From Glandiceps talaboti (taxonomy: Eukaryota > Hemichordata > Enteropneusta > Spengelidae): 64,000 nucleotides of DNA. The DNA is taken from NCBI RefSeq assembly GCF_964340395.1, contig NC_135549.1, positions 2,196,001 to 2,260,000 on the forward strand, written 5' to 3'. Each line of letters opens with the position of its first letter. The stretch's first letter is position 1. A program made the position numbers and the translations under genes. Below the pieces are notes generated by a model. It did not search any database and had not been told where the DNA came from. It saw only the letters and a list, made by a program, of their open reading frames with translations. This document shows positions 59,830-64,000 of the stretch, in pieces.

Positions 59830-60882
59830 TGAACAAAATTGAATTTTAAGCCACACAAAAGCGGGAACACTGTCTCGTTAGACAGAACTGCGACTGATAA
59901 ATGACCCCAACAGCAGGTCCGAAATGTCTTAAAAGAAGGGTCAACTAAGTATCGACCCGGGACGTATCACCAATGTCTTCCCTGTTAATTTACCCTAATA
60001 CTAGGGTCAATAACCTTGACAAAACGGTCACGTAGCTAACTGACCTTCAAACCAATTTATTAATACAAAAAAAAATTAATCAAGTCTGAACCAGCGTGGA
60101 AAAATATTTCCACTTATTAGCAAACTTTATCTAACGACCCATAGTTGGTTACATGGTAAACGCAATGTCATACACGTGAATAGAATAGATACTCGAGTTG
60201 GCTACAAAACAATGGATTTGACGAAACTGTTGGCGACAAGTTTTCACTGAGATGAATTTACATGAGATGACTGACATACTCACAATATTCATAGTAACAG
60301 TAGTAACATCGTATGAAAATGATGTCACAAGGCTGACTTACGTCTCAAAATAAAATACATCCATGCAGTTTTAATTTCGTGTTCTCGATCAAGTGCGAAA
60401 TTCAAAATGCGCGAATAATTTCAGGGTTCACAGTATCACTATTCTATTACTGTTTTCAGTCACAAGCTAAGATGTAAGCAAAATGATGACAAATGGCAAC
60501 AGTTGGACATTGGTATTCGATGATTGAGTCATCATTCACTTGAATATAGGAGAAACAAAATTGATTAATTATGTGGCCATTGAATGCAAGGTATTGTCCA
60601 ATCAGAAATTAGGACTCCTTAGGATGTGTTAAAGTGTTTCAAAAATTATGTCGTGCGCACGAGAAACTATGTTGTGAGCACGACTTATAGTATGTCGTGC
60701 TCACAAGATAGTATGTTGTGCTCACAAGATAGCATCTTGTGCTCACAAGATAGTATGTCGTGCTCACAAGATAGTATGTCGTGCTCACAAGATAGTAAGT
60801 CGTGAGCACAAGATATTATGTTGTGCTCACGAGAAAATTTTTTATTTTTTATTTTACAAAATGTCCCTTACTGGCTTTCATA

Positions 60883-62139
60883 CACACCAGTGTAAAATCC
60901 TTCCGATTATGCTCAATTTTAGAATAGGTTGGGTAGGTAGATTATTTATATATTTTTTAGTTTATAGTTAAGTTCACAACGTTTGCGATTTTATTTATAC
61001 TTTTGGTAATGGTATTTTATGTGTTTTTTACTTCTTCCACTGTACAAAACAAAACTACAAGTACATATGCTGCACAGTTCATAGTTTTAAATATAAATTT
61101 AGTGACGTTGTTCTTGACTTTATATCGTGCGGCCGTCATTGTAATGGACGTAATCACAATTGAAATTCAACAGGTATTCAGGTTCTGGGGCCAATCTTTA
61201 CCTGCACTTCATTTCCATTCCAAAGTTTTACCGTTTAAAAAAGTTTCGTTGCAAATTTAGTAATACTGGTATTTATAGTAATGAAGTTTTTAATACGTAA
61301 TACTGTACCAGTTTAGAATTCTAGACTATTGCAGATTTAAATATACTGGTATAATTAATAGCAATACTATTTAAAGCCCCCCCCCCCCCTGGGGGGAGGT
61401 ATATCCTTTGATTTTGACCAGTTGAAGACATATACGAGCTAATGCGTACATGTAGTCAACTGGTCAAAACCTCGGGGTATACCATTCGCAGGGGTTGGTT
61501 TATAGCTGAAATACGTGGACATCAACGAATATTGAGCCATAAAGCTCTCTGTTCTGTTTACTGGAGGCAAAGCTGTTATATACGTCACAGAGATTTCAAG
61601 TAGGTAACAATACCATATTTAAAGTATTGAAATATATCATATATAAGTTATGAAATTAATAAATTACATTGTCAAGAGGTGAATTTTGTAAAGTATGCTG
61701 GACTGTCCCTTAGTCGGTCGATGTTCCGTTTATGTAAATTTAATAGGATGGTTGGGGGCTATTATTAGCATATTAGAGTACAGGTGGTTGATTTGGTGGT
61801 GGATAGGGCACGATACAAAGGTCTGAAAACCTGTCCTCGTGGGACAGAACACTTTTGCGACGCCGGCTGCATCGTCGCAAACCATGGCCTGTTTTACGGC
61901 ACCGTTCGTAACGTGCATTCTTTCCCCTAGAAACGGTTGGTTCCCCACCCTCTAGACTTCAATTACGCCACAAAACACACTCTGTTATCTTGACATACAT
62001 TTAAAATGATGTAAAACATTTCACGCGTATAAAAGCAACAATCTTGTAGAGGTAAATCGTCACAATAAATAAAAATAATCACTTAATATTTTCTGGCATG
62101 AGTCCCAATTTCTTAAATTTCTGAAATGGTATTTTGCAT
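60883..62139. other. Spacer downstream of the TRPC-like gene
   Basis: Contains the second copy of the dispersed repeat (about 60915) and a C/G-rich imperfect hairpin at 61378-61495. The frame at 61730-61948 (-) is unrecognised. The 3' UTR of the TRPC-like gene should lie here. Confidence 0.5.
61378..61495. repeat. Imperfect hairpin with GACCAGTTGA / TCAACTGGTC arms
   Basis: CCCCCTGGGGGGAGGTATA...TTTTGACCAGTTGA is mirrored by TCAACTGGTCAAAACCTCGG...GTATACC...CAGGGG. It could be a short MITE. Confidence 0.65.
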
Positions 62140-63044
62140 TCAAGAGTCCATGGTTACAGAAAAAGTTGACATTGTAGATCCAACAGAGATGTAAAAAGGA
62201 CCGTCTTTATGTGGAGTATCTTCGCTCTGACATGGTAAGTTTGAATATCTTACAACTAGGTCTTCCTCGTCATTTACTGCACCTTTCCTTATGAGGTATC
62301 TCCACACCAACACACCAATTAGCTACAGAAATGACAAAATATATAGAGTAAAATAAGACACTTGAAGGAATATCTCGGGATACAATTTTGGCGCTGTGTT
62401 ATTTTAGAAGGGTGCTTCAACATTGTCACGCTCACCACAAGACACAAACATCATTTAACACAACATTCAAGATATAAATGCAAGATTGCCTTCAATTTAC
62501 CTCATCGTATGCCAAAGTCGTCGTCTGCCTTGAACAACTTTTGTCGGCGCCATTTGACTCAACTGTCTGTAAAAACAAGGAAGGTCATTTGCTTTAATTA
62601 CTTCTCCTTTGAATACTTTGAATATCGACTCTCTTCAACGTAAAGGGAATGTATAAAGAGAAGGATGCTAACATTAGAAAAAAATATTTAGAAACGTTTA
62701 GTGAATGTCGTTTCGGTTTTATCATCTTAAAATAGTCTGTCAAAGCAGTAGTCGTTGCAAACATACTAAACAAAATCTCATGAAACTGTACAAATATCAT
62801 TTCATCAATGATATGAAAATATTTCACCTGAGTGTGTGAATCTGTAGACCAGTTAATTGTTTTAAAGGAAATACCAGTTTGTTGCTGCGTTCTTTTAGAA
62901 GGACACTTGATCAGCAAAACAGGCCATTTTAAACACAGGTTATAATACTAGTATTTGACTTTTCATATAGTGACATACATACATACATACATACATACAT
63001 ACACACATACATACATACATACATACATACATACATACACACAC

Positions 63045-63107
<63 letters not shown>

Positions 63108-63329
63108 TACATACATACATACATACATACATACATACATACATACATACATACATACATACATACATACATACATACATACATACATACAGCGTTTTAC
63201 CTTTGTAAATGAAAACACACAGCAAGAAACGGAAGGTAGAAGATTGAACGGTGCTTGCAGTACTGGTGCATCAATGAAATCTAACCATATCTTGGTACGA
63301 AAAAACTTCCACTCGGCATCAATGTTTTC
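62140..63329 (-). CDS. TRPC-like cation channel, C-terminal exons (5' partial)
   Basis: Four phase-0 exons on the minus strand: 63329-63201, 62947-62828 (start uncertain; 62905 is a stronger acceptor), 62566-62501 and 62322-62140 (TGA). The first carries EWKFFRTKIW, matching TRP box 1 (EWKFAR), then LQAPFNLLPS, matching TRP box 2 (LPxPFNxxPS). These follow transmembrane helix S6 in TRPC channels. The last exon starts LIGVLVWRYL, after LAYDE, like the calmodulin/IP3-receptor-binding helix (YxxVMxxLVxRY). Only about 50 residues follow, so the cytoplasmic tail is short for the family. Family role: receptor-operated, calcium-permeable plasma-membrane channel. Ankyrin and S1-S6 exons would lie beyond the window. 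Confidence 0.72.
62971..63191. repeat. (ATAC)n microsatellite with (AC)n inserts
   Basis: About 220 bp of CATA repeats with AC blocks, in the TRPC-like intron beginning just after the donor at 63200. Confidence 0.97.
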
Positions 63330-63632
63330 CTTGAGTAAAGAACAGAAAAAAGTCAACGAAATATGGCCAAAACATAACAGTACATGTAATGATGCACAAG
63401 TAAACATGTCAAAACAAATCCACTAGTTGATGCCACTTTGAAACACATCTGGGGACGTAGAAAAATATAATGCACGCATTGTGTAAATGAGCATGTACAT
63501 TATATGTTGCATTTATATATAGCACTCCATATACTGGTAATCAACTGCCTAAATTATGCAAATTAACAACTCATATGCTGAAAACATTATGATAACATGC
63601 TCGACCTGCTGAAACTATTCTGATGATACCCT
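63330..63632. other. Upstream intron of the TRPC-like gene
   Basis: No exon recognised. The pyrimidine-rich TTTCTGTTCTTTACTCAAG acceptor of the exon starting at 63329 lies at its end. Confidence 0.5.
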
Positions 63633-63947
63633 AATTCTCGCTACCTGCAATACAATTCTACACATCACTGTGGAGTCAAATGGAACGAAGTCGCGCGACA
63701 ACGCGTTCTAATGTCGACAACTACACTTCCGGTCGGCTATGCTAATACACATGAATGTTTCTTTCCCATTTTCAGTTGTAGACATCTCTTGTAATTTTGC
63801 TCTGGAAAGATACTGTACATATTTAAATTTCCCACCTCCATAATTATATGAGCTTAAAACTTTCGACAAATGCAAGCGCGGTCGCGAGACTGCGTTCCAT
63901 TTGACTCCTTAGCGATGCATATAATTGTATTGCAGATAGCGAGAATT
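63633..63947. mobile_element. MITE-like element with ~75-bp imperfect terminal inverted repeats
   Basis: AATTCTCGCTACCTGCAATA at 63633 is matched inversely at 63947 (TAGCGAGAATT). Similarity continues through GGAGTCAAATGGAACG and GTCGCGCGAC/GTCTCGCGAC to about 75 bp. The interior is non-coding. No clear target duplication beyond AATT was seen. Confidence 0.75.
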
Positions 63948-64000
63948 CAATCTCAAAGTTTGAGATCTCTATTGACTCGACCAAACTGTGTCATAATGTG

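Larger units (their letters stand above)
55809..60882. mobile_element. 5.1-kb foldback-type element with ~0.7-kb terminal inverted repeats and 6-bp target duplication
   Basis: Left arm 55809-56530 and right arm 60178-60882 are reverse complements with only a few differences and an indel in the 21-mer array. Termini are TATGAAAGCCAGTAAGGGAC and its inverse. CACACC flanks both sides (55803-55808 and 60883-60888). The interior holds a T-tract array, a palindromic 21-mer array and a Penelope-like RT remnant. No transposase was seen. The terminal sequence resembles that of the 1305-bp elements at 1486-5412. Confidence 0.9.

Noticed and set aside
61730-61948. 72-residue minus-strand frame near the TRPC-like gene
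   Set aside because: No domain, no acceptor in phase with the TRPC-like exons, and it lies beyond their stop codon.

Overview
The window is nuclear DNA of an invertebrate metazoan. It is AT-rich, has multi-exon genes with GT-AG introns, and is loaded with microsatellites, minisatellites and inverted-repeat mobile elements. The gene families present (WIF1, FBXO7, a CARD adaptor, a TRPC-type channel, a retinol-dehydrogenase-like SDR) fit a marine bilaterian such as a hemichordate, amphioxus or lophotrochozoan. The sequence alone does not let me choose among these. No prokaryotic features, tRNA, rRNA or CRISPR were seen.

Layout. 545-7813 (+): last five exons of a retinol-dehydrogenase-like short-chain dehydrogenase, whose first intron in the window holds a cluster of three nested transposons (1486-5412). 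8200-11437: intergenic, with a MITE-like element and a 31-bp minisatellite. 11438-12007 (-): single-exon CARD protein with a RHIM-like C-terminal motif. It is divergent from FBXO7 (12666-18878, +, nine exons), whose eighth exon end and splice donor are tandemly multiplied seven times. 19490-23130: two large minisatellites between the convergent FBXO7 and WIF1 genes. 23547-47490 (-): complete eight-exon WIF1 gene with 8-11 kb introns full of simple repeats, including a (TTAGG)n block. 47500-55800: mostly anonymous sequence with one possible membrane-protein exon and a 39-bp minisatellite. 55809-60882: a 5.1-kb element with about 0.7-kb near-identical terminal inverted repeats, 6-bp target duplication, internal palindromic arrays and an embedded Penelope-like reverse-transcriptase remnant. 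62140-63329 (-): last exons of a TRPC-like cation channel. 63633-63947: a second MITE-like inverted repeat.

Most notable: (1) three 1305-bp copies of one non-autonomous element are nested like Russian dolls, each with its own exact 6-bp target-site duplication. The 5.1-kb element at 55809-60882 has related termini (TATGRAAAGCC...) and also a 6-bp duplication, so one transposon superfamily appears to have shaped both ends of the window. (2) A two-module CARD plus RHIM-like protein. (3) The FBXO7 splice-donor array, in which every donor after the first would add an immediate stop codon. The genes are not visibly co-functional; apart from the divergent CARD/FBXO7 pair their arrangement looks incidental.
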